NCBI GenBank assembly: GCA_002377245.1
Contig: DFPL01000047.1
Span: forward strand, 1 to 23,688
Direction of reading: 5' to 3'
Length of the DNA stretch: 23,688 nt
Source of the DNA: Enterobacteriaceae bacterium UBA3516
GTDB taxonomy: Bacteria; Pseudomonadota; Gammaproteobacteria; Enterobacterales; Enterobacteriaceae
How positions within the stretch are numbered: position 1 is the stretch's first letter; each line of letters starts with the position of its first letter. The translations under genes and the position numbers were made by a program. The notes beneath the pieces are model-generated. The model ran no database searches. It had not been told where the DNA came from and saw only the letters and a list, made by a program, of their open reading frames with translations. This document shows positions 6,613 through 13,566 of the stretch, one piece after another.

Positions 6613-7416
6613 ATGACTCAGGCTCGAATGATAGTCAGTGATATAAACCAGTGGCGCGGTATTGAAGCAGATGTGCTGGACGTGTTGTTCGCCGAGGCGT
6701 ACCGCTCCTTTTCCAGCATGGTTGGGTACGATTTAGAAAAAGATTTTATTCTGACCAATGCCGCCGAATCCTCATGCCCTATGGTGTTTTCTCCGCAGTC
6801 AATCAATAGGGACAAGGATTATTACCGGGTCTGTTTAAATATTACAGATGCAACCAACTGGGGAATGATTATCTATCAGGTAACCCATATGTTTTGTCAC
6901 GCGTACTGCCGTTATGACAGAGCGAATGTGCATAAACATCACTGGTTTGAAGAAGCCATTTGCGAAGCTGCTGCAATGTGTAACCTCTACCACTTTCAGC
7001 AGAACTGGGATTCACTGCCGTTAGCCCGTTATCCAAAGATAAATGAGCACAAAGAGAGAGTGTTTAATTATTTGTGGTCAGTGTTACGGGACGTCCCCAA
7101 AAATATTCCCACCTCCGCCATCCTTCAGTTTATAAATGACAATATTACGGTATTAGAGGTCAAGAGTATTACCCGCATATGGGATCAGGCCACGCTTAAA
7201 AATATCCATGGTGTTTCCTGGTACCTCTGCGAACACGTCTTTTTCCAGGATGCGCGTCACTGGAAGGCCATAGGTTACTTCAATCTGTGGGATGCGTCGG
7301 AGGATAAAAATTTCATCAGTTTCATTAAAAATTGGATCCGATATGGTGACAGCCACGTCAGCGCAATAGCCAGTACGCTCGGTATCGTGATTTTTGAAAC
7401 CGAAAATTCGCATTGA
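6613..7416 (+). CDS. Unrecognised protein with degenerate zinc-peptidase-like motif
   Basis: A 267-residue protein with a good ribosome site (ACAGGAAG, 7 bases before ATG). No signal peptide or membrane segment is seen, so it is probably cytoplasmic. I do not recognise the family. Residues 92-96 read HMFCH, followed by HHWFEEAICE (109-118). This resembles the HExxH...WxxEGxxE layout of gluzincin metallopeptidases, with His92, His96 and Glu114 in the places of zinc ligands, but the catalytic Glu is replaced by Met93. The C-terminal half has several Trp/His/Lys-rich stretches and no known motif. The gene sits between acyP and rlmI, which are adjacent and divergent in E. coli. By eye it is richer in AT and in AAA, AAT and ATA codons than its neighbours, suggesting later acquisition. 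rlmI has its own promoter downstream, so this gene stands alone. Confidence 0.75.
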   Translation: MTQARMIVSDINQWRGIEADVLDVLFAEAYRSFSSMVGYDLEKDFILTNAAESSCPMVFSPQSINRDKDYYRVCLNITDATNWGMIIYQVTHMFCHAYCRYDRANVHKHHWFEEAICEAAAMCNLYHFQQNWDSLPLARYPKINEHKERVFNYLWSVLRDVPKNIPTSAILQFINDNITVLEVKSITRIWDQATLKNIHGVSWYLCEHVFFQDARHWKAIGYFNLWDASEDKNFISFIKNWIRYGDSHVSAIASTLGIVIFETENSH

Positions 7417-7427
7417 TACGTGGTACG

Positions 7428-7456
7428 TTGCAATTGCGCCATGAACCCATGACAAT
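7428..7456 (+). promoter_or_regulatory. Candidate sigma-70 promoter of rlmI
   Basis: TTGCAA (7428-7433) and GACAAT (7451-7456) are separated by 17 bases. The -10 ends 37 bases before the rlmI ATG. It lies just after the stop of the orphan gene. Confidence 0.5.
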
Positions 7457-7493
7457 AGCGCCCAATTTCTCCCGTTTAGCTGAATAATTGACT

Positions 7494-8684
7494 ATGACTG
7501 CACGTTTAGTACTGACCAAAGGCCGCGAAAAATCACTGCTGCGCCGCCACCCATGGGTGTTCTCCGGGGCTATCGCCCGCATGGAAGGAAAAGCCAGCCT
7601 GGGTGAAACCGTTGACATTGTTGATGCTCAGGGCAAATGGCTGGCCCGCGGCGCTTTTTCTCCGGCATCACAAATCCGTGCCCGCGTCTGGACCTTCGAT
7701 AAGGAAGAGGCGATTGATATCGACTTCTTCAGTCGCCGAATTCAGCAAGCCCAGACCTGGCGTGACTGGCTGGCACAGCGTGATGGGCTGGACAGCTACC
7801 GCCTGATTGCCGGTGAGTCTGATGGTTTACCCGGCGTAACTATCGATCGTTTTGGCAATTTCCTGGTGCTGCAGCTGCTAAGTGCCGGTGCAGAATATCA
7901 ACGTCCGGCGATCTTATCGGCTCTGCAAGCTCTCTATCCGGCTTGTTCCATCTACGATCGCAGCGATGTTGCGGTACGAAAAAAAGAGGGAATGGAGCTG
8001 ACGCAAGGCCTGGTGGTTGGTGAAATGCCACCAGAACTGCTAGCTATTGAAGAAAACGGCATGAAGCTGTATGTCGATATTCAGGCAGGGCACAAAACGG
8101 GTTATTACCTTGATCAACGTGACAGCCGCCTCGCCACTCGTCGCTACGTCGCAGACAAACGGGTCCTTAACTGCTTCTCGTACACCGGTGGATTTGCTAT
8201 CTCAGCCTTAATGGGTGGCTGCCGCCAGGTCGTCAGCGTCGATACCTCGCAGGAAGCACTGGACGTGGCAAAAAAGAACGTAGAGCTGAATCAACTTGAT
8301 CTCAGCAAAGCGGAGTTCGTCCGTGACGATGTGTTTAAACTACTGCGTAAATATCGCGATCAGGGCGAAAAATTCGACGTTATCGTGATGGATCCGCCGA
8401 AGTTTGTTGAGAACAAAAGTCAGCTTCAGGGCGCATGCCGTGGCTACAAAGATATCAACATGCTGGCAATCCAACTGCTCAATCCCGGCGGCGTGTTGAT
8501 GACTTTCTCCTGTTCAGGCCTGATGACCACAGATTTATTCCAGAAAATTATTGCGGATGCCGCAATAGATGCGGGTCGTGATGTACAATTTATAGAACAG
8601 TTCCGTCAGGCTGCGGATCACCCGGTGATTGCACCTTACCCGGAAGGGTTGTACCTGAAAGGGTTTGCCTGTCGCGTCATGTAG
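7494..8684 (+). CDS. rlmI: 23S rRNA m5C1962 methyltransferase RlmI
   Basis: The protein has 396 residues from the ATG at 7494, exactly the E. coli length. An in-frame TTG six bases upstream is not needed. The N-terminal PUA domain (about residues 1-75) includes KGREKSLLRRHPWVFSGAI. The SAM-dependent methyltransferase domain has VLNCFSYTGGFA from residue 224, the DPPKF motif at 300-304 and SCSG with Cys340. RlmI methylates C1962 of 23S rRNA in the cytoplasm. Sequence identity to E. coli is very high throughout. A heat-shock-type promoter for hspQ begins one base after the stop codon, so hspQ can be transcribed alone or by read-through. Confidence 0.96.
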   Translation: MTARLVLTKGREKSLLRRHPWVFSGAIARMEGKASLGETVDIVDAQGKWLARGAFSPASQIRARVWTFDKEEAIDIDFFSRRIQQAQTWRDWLAQRDGLDSYRLIAGESDGLPGVTIDRFGNFLVLQLLSAGAEYQRPAILSALQALYPACSIYDRSDVAVRKKEGMELTQGLVVGEMPPELLAIEENGMKLYVDIQAGHKTGYYLDQRDSRLATRRYVADKRVLNCFSYTGGFAISALMGGCRQVVSVDTSQEALDVAKKNVELNQLDLSKAEFVRDDVFKLLRKYRDQGEKFDVIVMDPPKFVENKSQLQGACRGYKDINMLAIQLLNPGGVLMTFSCSGLMTTDLFQKIIADAAIDAGRDVQFIEQFRQAADHPVIAPYPEGLYLKGFACRVM

Positions 8685-8711
8685 CTTGATTTTTGGAACT
8701 TTGCCCACATA
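8685..8711 (+). promoter_or_regulatory. Candidate heat-shock (sigma-32) promoter of hspQ
   Basis: CTTGATT (8685-8691) is followed after 12 bases by CCCACATAT (from 8704). This resembles the sigma-32 consensus CTTGAAA with a -10 of CCCCATNT. HspQ is a known heat-shock protein, which supports the reading; the -10 has one extra base. Confidence 0.55.
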
Positions 8712-8743
8712 TCTGGGGGAGTAACAGTTTTCAGGAGGTGACT

Positions 8744-9061
8744 ATGATAGCCAGCAAATTTGGTATCGGTCAGCAGGTTCGTCACTCGCAGTTGGGTTAT
8801 CTGGGTGTCGTGCTTGATATCGATGCAGAATATTCTCTGGATGAACCGCCGGTTGATGAGATGGCGGTAAACGATGAGCTCCGTGCTGCGCCCTGGTACC
8901 ATGTGATCATGGAGGGTGATGACGGAGAGCCGATTCATACTTATCTGGCTGAAGCACAGCTTCAGCGTGAGATAGCGGATGAACATCCAGAGCAGTCTTC
9001 TATGGATGAGCTGTCCCGTTCTATCCGTAAACAGCTACAGGCTCCACGCCTCCGACACTGA
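8744..9061 (+). CDS. hspQ: Heat shock protein HspQ
   Basis: The protein has 105 residues, the E. coli length. The start was chosen at 8744 because AGGAGGTG (8733-8740) is ideally placed and the protein then begins MIASKFGIGQQVRHS as in E. coli. Conserved parts include NDELRAAPWYHV, HTYLAEAQL and the tail IRKQLQAPRLRH. HspQ was described as a hemimethylated-DNA-binding protein affecting DnaA stability, and in Yersinia as a specificity-enhancing factor for the Lon protease; it acts in the cytoplasm. It is preceded by a sigma-32-like promoter and followed by a strong terminator, and converges with yccU. Confidence 0.95.
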   Translation: MIASKFGIGQQVRHSQLGYLGVVLDIDAEYSLDEPPVDEMAVNDELRAAPWYHVIMEGDDGEPIHTYLAEAQLQREIADEHPEQSSMDELSRSIRKQLQAPRLRH

Positions 9062-9063
9062 CG

Positions 9064-9090
9064 ACACCCCGCCCTGGCGGGGTGTTTTTT
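9064..9090 (+). terminator. Intrinsic terminator after hspQ
   Basis: ACACCCCGCC (9064-9073) pairs with GGCGGGGTGT (9076-9085), followed by a T run to 9090. It begins 2 bases after the hspQ stop and its T run reaches the stop codon of convergent yccU. Confidence 0.93.
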
Positions 9091-9502
9091 ATTTGGCGAG
9101 CCCCAGTCGAGGTATTTCAATCGCCGGGCACCGGTCCATCACCACTTTGATTCCCGCTTCACTCGCTAACACAGCTGCCTGTTCGTTAATCACACCCAGT
9201 TGCATCCATAGCGTTTTTGCACCAATGGCAATCGCTTCCTGTGCTACGCCCCAGGCCGCTTCAGAATTACGGAACACATCCACCATATCGACTTTTTCCG
9301 GAACATCCGCGAGGGTCGCATACCCTTGTTGCCCCAGCAACGTCGTGCCTGCCACCTTCGGCGAAACAGGAATGACGTGATAGCCCTGATCGAGAAGGTA
9401 CTTCATCACACGGTAGCTTGGCCTGTCAGGTTTATCGCTCGCACCGACTAATGCAATGGTACGGGTCGAGGTAAGGATCTCAGCGATGTCAGTCTCTTTC
9501 AT
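9089..9502 (-). CDS. yccU: YccU, CoA-binding domain protein
   Basis: The protein has 137 residues, matching E. coli YccU. The start at 9502 is preceded by AGGAGGAAAT and gives MKETDIAEIL; a longer in-frame reading to 9550 lacks support. It is a single Rossmann-like CoA-binding domain with TIALVGASDKPDRPS near residues 15-29, VIPVSPKVAG, and a conserved C-terminal VVMDRCPAIEIPRLGL. The domain is the one found in succinyl-CoA synthetase alpha. The physiological role is not established; it may bind CoA or a nucleotide in the cytoplasm. The gene is divergent from csgI and convergent with hspQ. Confidence 0.94.
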   Translation of the reverse strand: MKETDIAEILTSTRTIALVGASDKPDRPSYRVMKYLLDQGYHVIPVSPKVAGTTLLGQQGYATLADVPEKVDMVDVFRNSEAAWGVAQEAIAIGAKTLWMQLGVINEQAAVLASEAGIKVVMDRCPAIEIPRLGLAK

Positions 9503-9665
9503 ATTTCCTCCTGCGGTTTTTAAAAGTGTACGCCAAACATGCCGTTGCAACCATGTATCCCATACATAAGTATGAGAGCGTTTCGCTTAAGATTGCCTAT
9601 ATATTAATCAATATAATCTCAGTCAATGAATCAGGTCATCAGCCAGGCCTCGGCGGGAGCACAGA

Positions 9666-10328
9666 ATGAGATGGGGGTGTGCGATTGTAATTATGGCGAG
9701 TTTCTTGCCCGTTCAGGTGCTGGCGACAACGCTGAGATTGTCCAACGATATTGATCTGCTGGTGCTTGATGGCAAAAAAGTGTCCAGCTCTCTGCTGCGG
9801 GGGGCCGAGAGCATTGAACTGGAAAATGGTTTACACCAGGTGGTCTTCCGGGTCGAAAAAACCATTAATAGTAGTAACCATGAATCACGGCTCTTCACCT
9901 CGGTCCCCTTGATCGCTACGTTTAACACGCAGTTAATCGGGCAAGTGAATTTCAGTCTGCCGCCACTCGACACGCAAAAAGAAGCCGAACGGTTTAATGC
10001 CACTCCGCATATAGCCCTGCTCGACGGTAACGCGACACCGATTCCCGTAAAGCTCGATATCCTTGAAATCATCACACGCCCTAAGGGCATTGATTACGAG
10101 ACGGATACGGAGAGCTATAACAAAGCGGGAAAATATGCTTCACTGCCGCACTTTGCCACCATGATGGCCGACGACAGCACGCTGCTCTCGGGGGTATCAG
10201 AATTAGATATGCCGCCGGCGCAATCGCAAAATCTGACGGAACAGCGGCTCAAGTACTGGTACCAGCAGGCCGATCCTGCGACGCGCGACCGTTTTTTACA
10301 GTGGATTAAACAACAGCCCTCTTCCTGA
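9666..10328 (+). CDS. csgI: Periplasmic DUF2057 protein CsgI (YccT)
   Basis: The protein has 220 residues, the E. coli length. Signal peptide MRWGCAIVIMASFLPVQVLA is cleaved before TTLRLSNDIDLLVLDG. It carries the DUF2057 core: GKKVSSSLLRGAESIEL, the HQVVFRVEK segment, and the C-terminal LPHFATMMADDSTLLSGVSE and LTEQRLKYW. In E. coli YccT/CsgI is a periplasmic inhibitor of curli subunit polymerisation. The central region is less similar to E. coli than the ends. There is a GGGAGCA ribosome site. A possible -10, TATAAT at 9612-9617, lacks a clear -35. Curli genes are not in this window, so the curli role here is by family only. Confidence 0.94.
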   Translation: MRWGCAIVIMASFLPVQVLATTLRLSNDIDLLVLDGKKVSSSLLRGAESIELENGLHQVVFRVEKTINSSNHESRLFTSVPLIATFNTQLIGQVNFSLPPLDTQKEAERFNATPHIALLDGNATPIPVKLDILEIITRPKGIDYETDTESYNKAGKYASLPHFATMMADDSTLLSGVSELDMPPAQSQNLTEQRLKYWYQQADPATRDRFLQWIKQQPSS

Positions 10329-10439
10329 CAGTGCGCCAGTTAACATAACGCTCTGCATCCCCGTTTTTTTCGCCGACTTCTCTTGCAGCATCAGGCGCTT
10401 CCAGTAATCTGTAGCGAAGTTAAATAACGGAATGGAATT

Positions 10440-10898
10440 ATGGAACTCACTACACGCACTTTACCTGTGCGCAAGCACATTGCGCTGGTGGCGCACGATC
10501 ACTGTAAACAGATGCTGATGTCTTGGGTAGAACGTCATCAGGCTCAACTGGGCGAGCATGAACTTTATGCCACTGGAACAACGGGCAACCTGATACAACG
10601 GGCGACGGGCCTGAGCGTCAACGCTATGCTGAGCGGTCCAATGGGCGGCGATCAGCAGGTCGGCGCACTGATTTCGGAAGGAAAAATTGATGTCTTAATT
10701 TTCTTCTGGGATCCTTTAAACGCGGTACCACACGACCCGGACGTCAAAGCCCTGCTGCGCCTGGCGACGGTCTGGAACATCCCGGTTGCCACCAACCTGT
10801 CTACTGCCGATTTTATTATTCAGTCACCCCACTTCAATGACAGCGTCGATATCCTGATCCCGGATTATCCACGCTATCTCGCTGAACGCCTGAAGTAA
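10440..10898 (+). CDS. mgsA: Methylglyoxal synthase
   Basis: The protein has 152 residues, exactly the E. coli length. Catalytic Asp71 in GPMGGDQQVG and His98 and Asp101 in VPHDPDVKALLR are in place. The phosphate-binding N-terminus KHIALVAHDHCK and TGTTGNL are conserved. It converts dihydroxyacetone phosphate to methylglyoxal and phosphate in the cytoplasm, a bypass of lower glycolysis when sugar phosphates accumulate. The start ATG is preceded by ACGGAATGGAA. It lies 111 bases after csgI and converges with helD. Confidence 0.97.
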   Translation: MELTTRTLPVRKHIALVAHDHCKQMLMSWVERHQAQLGEHELYATGTTGNLIQRATGLSVNAMLSGPMGGDQQVGALISEGKIDVLIFFWDPLNAVPHDPDVKALLRLATVWNIPVATNLSTADFIIQSPHFNDSVDILIPDYPRYLAERLK

Positions 10899-10904
10899 GC
10901 GGGC

Positions 10905-10926
10905 TCAGGCGGTCATTGCCGCCTGA
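10905..10926. terminator. Hairpin between convergent mgsA and helD
   Basis: TCAGGCGG (10905-10912) pairs perfectly with CCGCCTGA (10919-10926) around TCATTG. It lies in the 31-base gap between the two stop codons, but neither side has a T run, so it may act as a weak or bidirectional end or an RNA 3' stabiliser. Confidence 0.45.
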
Positions 10927-10929
10927 TGC

Positions 10930-12984
10930 TCAGGGCTTACGCGCAACCTGCACGTTGAGTTTTTTGAGGCAATCAACGAATCGTGAAGGGTTTTCTTTAT
11001 TAAAGAGCACCCAGACACGCTTTTTGGCACGCGTAAGCGCCACATAAAACAAACGTCTTTCTTCCGCATCCGGAAAATCCTCCGGCATGGGCAACAAGGC
11101 TTGTTCCATGAGTGATTCGCGGGCCGGTGCCGGAAAACCGTCCTGCCCTTCGTGAAGACCGAGCACAATGACATATTCTGCCTGCTGCCCTTTGCTGGCA
11201 TGAATGGTCATAAAATCGAGCTGCAGTTTAGGCCAGCGCGTTGAGGCTTTTTCAAGGCTGGCCGGTTTGCCATGATGGTAACGCGCCAGCACCAAAATGC
11301 GATCGTCCGGGGTTGCATATCCGCTCAACTTGTCGAGCAGCGCATCCAGTTGATCGTCCGCCAGCAAGGTCACCGCGTTCTTGTCACCCGCCGCCAGACT
11401 GTTCAACGGTTTACTGAGTTGATGCGGATTCTGTTGAATAAAACCATTCGCCACTTCGCCAATGCGCGTAGTAAAGCGATAGGTCGTGTCTAATGCGCAG
11501 ACGTCGCCTTCGCCAAAATAGTCATGAAATGCCGTGGTGAGTGACAGCTGCGCCCCGCTGAACCGATAGATAGCCTGCCAGTCGTCCCCCACCGCAAACA
11601 GTGTGGTTTCGGAATTCTGCCGCCGTAATGCTGCCAGCAGCGCGGCGCGCTGAGGAGAGATATCCTGAAACTCATCCACCAGAATGTGTTTCCAGGGGCT
11701 AACGAAGCGCCCTTTTTCCAGTACAGCGATGGCCTGGTGAATAAGGCCCGAGAAATCTACGGCATTTTCTGCTTTGAGGGCCGCTTTCCAGGCCTTCAAT
11801 AGCGGAGACATCAATTTAATTCGCTTGCTGAATAATGCGCGAATCTCTTCCGGTGCTCCTTCTATCATCTCCGCCTGACTGCCCCCGTGCATACGAATCA
11901 GACTTATCCAACGGTCAAGGCGCACGCCAATGCGCTGCAGCACTTTTTTGTCGTTCCAGAAGTCCTCTTCTGGCAACGTCCAGTCTAACTCGTCATTCAA
12001 CCACTGCCGCCAGCCGTTAGCCTGCGATTTTTTCTCCGCACACTGTTGTTGCCAGGTTTGAGTCAGGAGGGATTGCCTTGCTGCCGTATCATTTTCCAGC
12101 TCGCTAATGGCAGGCGCTTTTTTGCCCCCCTGCTGAATGATATTCAGGGCAAGCGCATGGAATGTCCGCGCGGAAATCGCATCGGTATGAAGTCGCTCCC
12201 GAATACGTTCATCCATCTCATGTGCCGCTTTCCGCCCAAATGCCAGCAGCAGAATTTGTTCTTCAGAGGCTTCACCCCGCGCCAGTAGCCAGCCAGCACG
12301 TGCGACCAGTACAGACGTTTTGCCGCTTCCCGCCCCGGCAAGCACCAGCAGTGAGTGTTCACCATTTACCACCGCCCGTGCCTGTGCCGGGTTCAGCGGC
12401 GAGGATTCGATGTCCCTGAAGAAGTCCGCGTATTCAGTGAGCATTTTTTGCGTCCATGCCTGATTATGTTCGGCACGACGTCCTTCGGTATCCTGCAGCC
12501 ATAACTGGCACTGGCGCCATAGTTCGCGACAATTATCAAACGTCTCCAGCCGTCGGAGTGGTACCGGCAGCGCGTCGAAAGCGGTATTAAGCTGCTGTTT
12601 GAGCCCCGATAATTGTGCACGTGTCAGCCAGGCGGCGTGGTTAACCCGACCCGCAATGGCATCGAGCTGGGCGGAGAGCACGCCAGCGGCCACCTCGCTC
12701 ATCTCCTCGCTCCAGCGCTGCCAGCGCTCGTTGAGATGCTGAAAGAAACGTTGAGTTTCCCCCCACTCTGTTCCGTGCAGGCGCACGACCTTATTATCGG
12801 CAAGGATGAATTCCAGCTCTCCCCACACCAGTCCACGTTTGCACTCAATGGTCAATAACTGGTTGAAAGGAATGAGGTACTCATGCTTGTCGCCGGACAC
12901 TTTTACCCCGGCATTGAGTAGAACGATTCGGTCGTAGGGATGCTGCGCCAGACGTTTTCCTAATGAGGTTGCTTTAAGTTCCAT
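10930..12984 (-). CDS. helD: DNA helicase IV (SF1, UvrD-like)
   Basis: The protein has 684 residues from the ATG at 12984, the E. coli length. An in-frame GTG directly upstream is unlikely to be used. An N-terminal domain (about 1-190) precedes the helicase core. Motifs in order are Q-motif LNPAQARAV at 197-205, Walker A AGAGSGKT at 216-223, LLLAFGRKAA and TFHALAL (Ia), the Walker B/DExx motif VDEFQDIS, GDDWQAIYRFSGA (III), DTTYRF (IV), TIHASKGQQAEYVIV (V) and FYVALTRAKKRVW (VI). It unwinds DNA 3'-5' with ATP in recombination and repair. It is divergent from yccF and convergent with mgsA. It should not be confused with the RNA-polymerase-associated HelD of Gram-positive bacteria. Confidence 0.97.
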   Translation of the reverse strand: MELKATSLGKRLAQHPYDRIVLLNAGVKVSGDKHEYLIPFNQLLTIECKRGLVWGELEFILADNKVVRLHGTEWGETQRFFQHLNERWQRWSEEMSEVAAGVLSAQLDAIAGRVNHAAWLTRAQLSGLKQQLNTAFDALPVPLRRLETFDNCRELWRQCQLWLQDTEGRRAEHNQAWTQKMLTEYADFFRDIESSPLNPAQARAVVNGEHSLLVLAGAGSGKTSVLVARAGWLLARGEASEEQILLLAFGRKAAHEMDERIRERLHTDAISARTFHALALNIIQQGGKKAPAISELENDTAARQSLLTQTWQQQCAEKKSQANGWRQWLNDELDWTLPEEDFWNDKKVLQRIGVRLDRWISLIRMHGGSQAEMIEGAPEEIRALFSKRIKLMSPLLKAWKAALKAENAVDFSGLIHQAIAVLEKGRFVSPWKHILVDEFQDISPQRAALLAALRRQNSETTLFAVGDDWQAIYRFSGAQLSLTTAFHDYFGEGDVCALDTTYRFTTRIGEVANGFIQQNPHQLSKPLNSLAAGDKNAVTLLADDQLDALLDKLSGYATPDDRILVLARYHHGKPASLEKASTRWPKLQLDFMTIHASKGQQAEYVIVLGLHEGQDGFPAPARESLMEQALLPMPEDFPDAEERRLFYVALTRAKKRVWVLFNKENPSRFVDCLKKLNVQVARKP

Positions 12985-13104
12985 CACACATCGTTTCTCA
13001 GCTGACTGTGAATCTCAGTGTAACCGCCAGAGAAAACGTGCTCCAGTCTAAAAAATCATTACAATTGACCAAAACATTCACTGAATGGATTACAGCGAGG
13101 TGTT

Positions 13105-13551
13105 ATGCGTACGGTTTTGAATATTCTGAATTTTGTATTGGGCGGCTTTGCCACCACATTAGGTTGGTTAGTTGCCACGGTGGTGAGTGTGGTGCTGGTT
13201 GTGACACTGCCATTGACCCGCTCCTGCTGGGAAATCACCAAGCTGTCGCTGATTCCCTGGGGTAATGAAGCCGTCCATGTGGATGAACTCGAACCCGGCA
13301 CCAAAAATTCGCTGCGCAATGCTGGCGGAACGGTACTCAATCTTGTCTGGTTTGTGCTGTTCGGCTGGTGGCTGTGCATAATGCATATTTTTGCCGGTAT
13401 CGCACAATGCATCACCATTATCGGCATCCCGGTGGGGGTGGCCAATTTCAAAATTGCCGCCATTGCCCTATGGCCGGTGGGTCGTCGCGTCGTCCCGGTT
13501 GAGGTTGCGCGTGCGGCACGTGAGGCCAACGCCCATCGTCGTTTTCAGTAA
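13105..13551 (+). CDS. yccF: Inner membrane protein YccF
   Basis: The protein has 148 residues, as in E. coli. It contains two YccF domains, each with a hydrophobic segment and a conserved turn: an N-terminal one (LNFVLGGFATTLGWLVATVV, then CWEITKLSLIPWG) and a C-terminal one (NLVWFVLFGWWLCIMHIFAG, then IPVGVANFKIAAIALWPVGR). The role is unknown; it is an inner membrane protein with about four membrane segments. The ribosome site GCGAGGTG is close to ATG. It precedes yccS by 15 bases, so the two are probably one operon. A TACAAT (13060-13065) could be the -10, without a convincing -35. Confidence 0.94.
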   Translation: MRTVLNILNFVLGGFATTLGWLVATVVSVVLVVTLPLTRSCWEITKLSLIPWGNEAVHVDELEPGTKNSLRNAGGTVLNLVWFVLFGWWLCIMHIFAGIAQCITIIGIPVGVANFKIAAIALWPVGRRVVPVEVARAAREANAHRRFQ

Positions 13552-13566
13552 CAGGATGTTGAGTTT

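Noticed and set aside
7488..7493. TTG start two codons upstream of rlmI ATG
   Set aside because: The ATG at 7494 gives the exact family length and N-terminus.
8693..8743. N-terminal extension of hspQ
   Set aside because: It would cover the heat-shock-type promoter, and the AGGAGGTG at 8733-8740 points to the ATG at 8744.
9503..9550. N-terminal extension of yccU
   Set aside because: AGGAGGAAAT directly before 9502 and the family length support the shorter protein.
12985..12987. GTG start directly before the helD ATG
   Set aside because: The ATG gives the 684-residue family length; the GTG adds one residue with no better ribosome site.
13201..13213. matS-like sequence GTGACACTGCCAT inside yccF
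   Set aside because: Two of the strongly conserved positions of GTGACRNYGTCAC differ, and no second site supports it.
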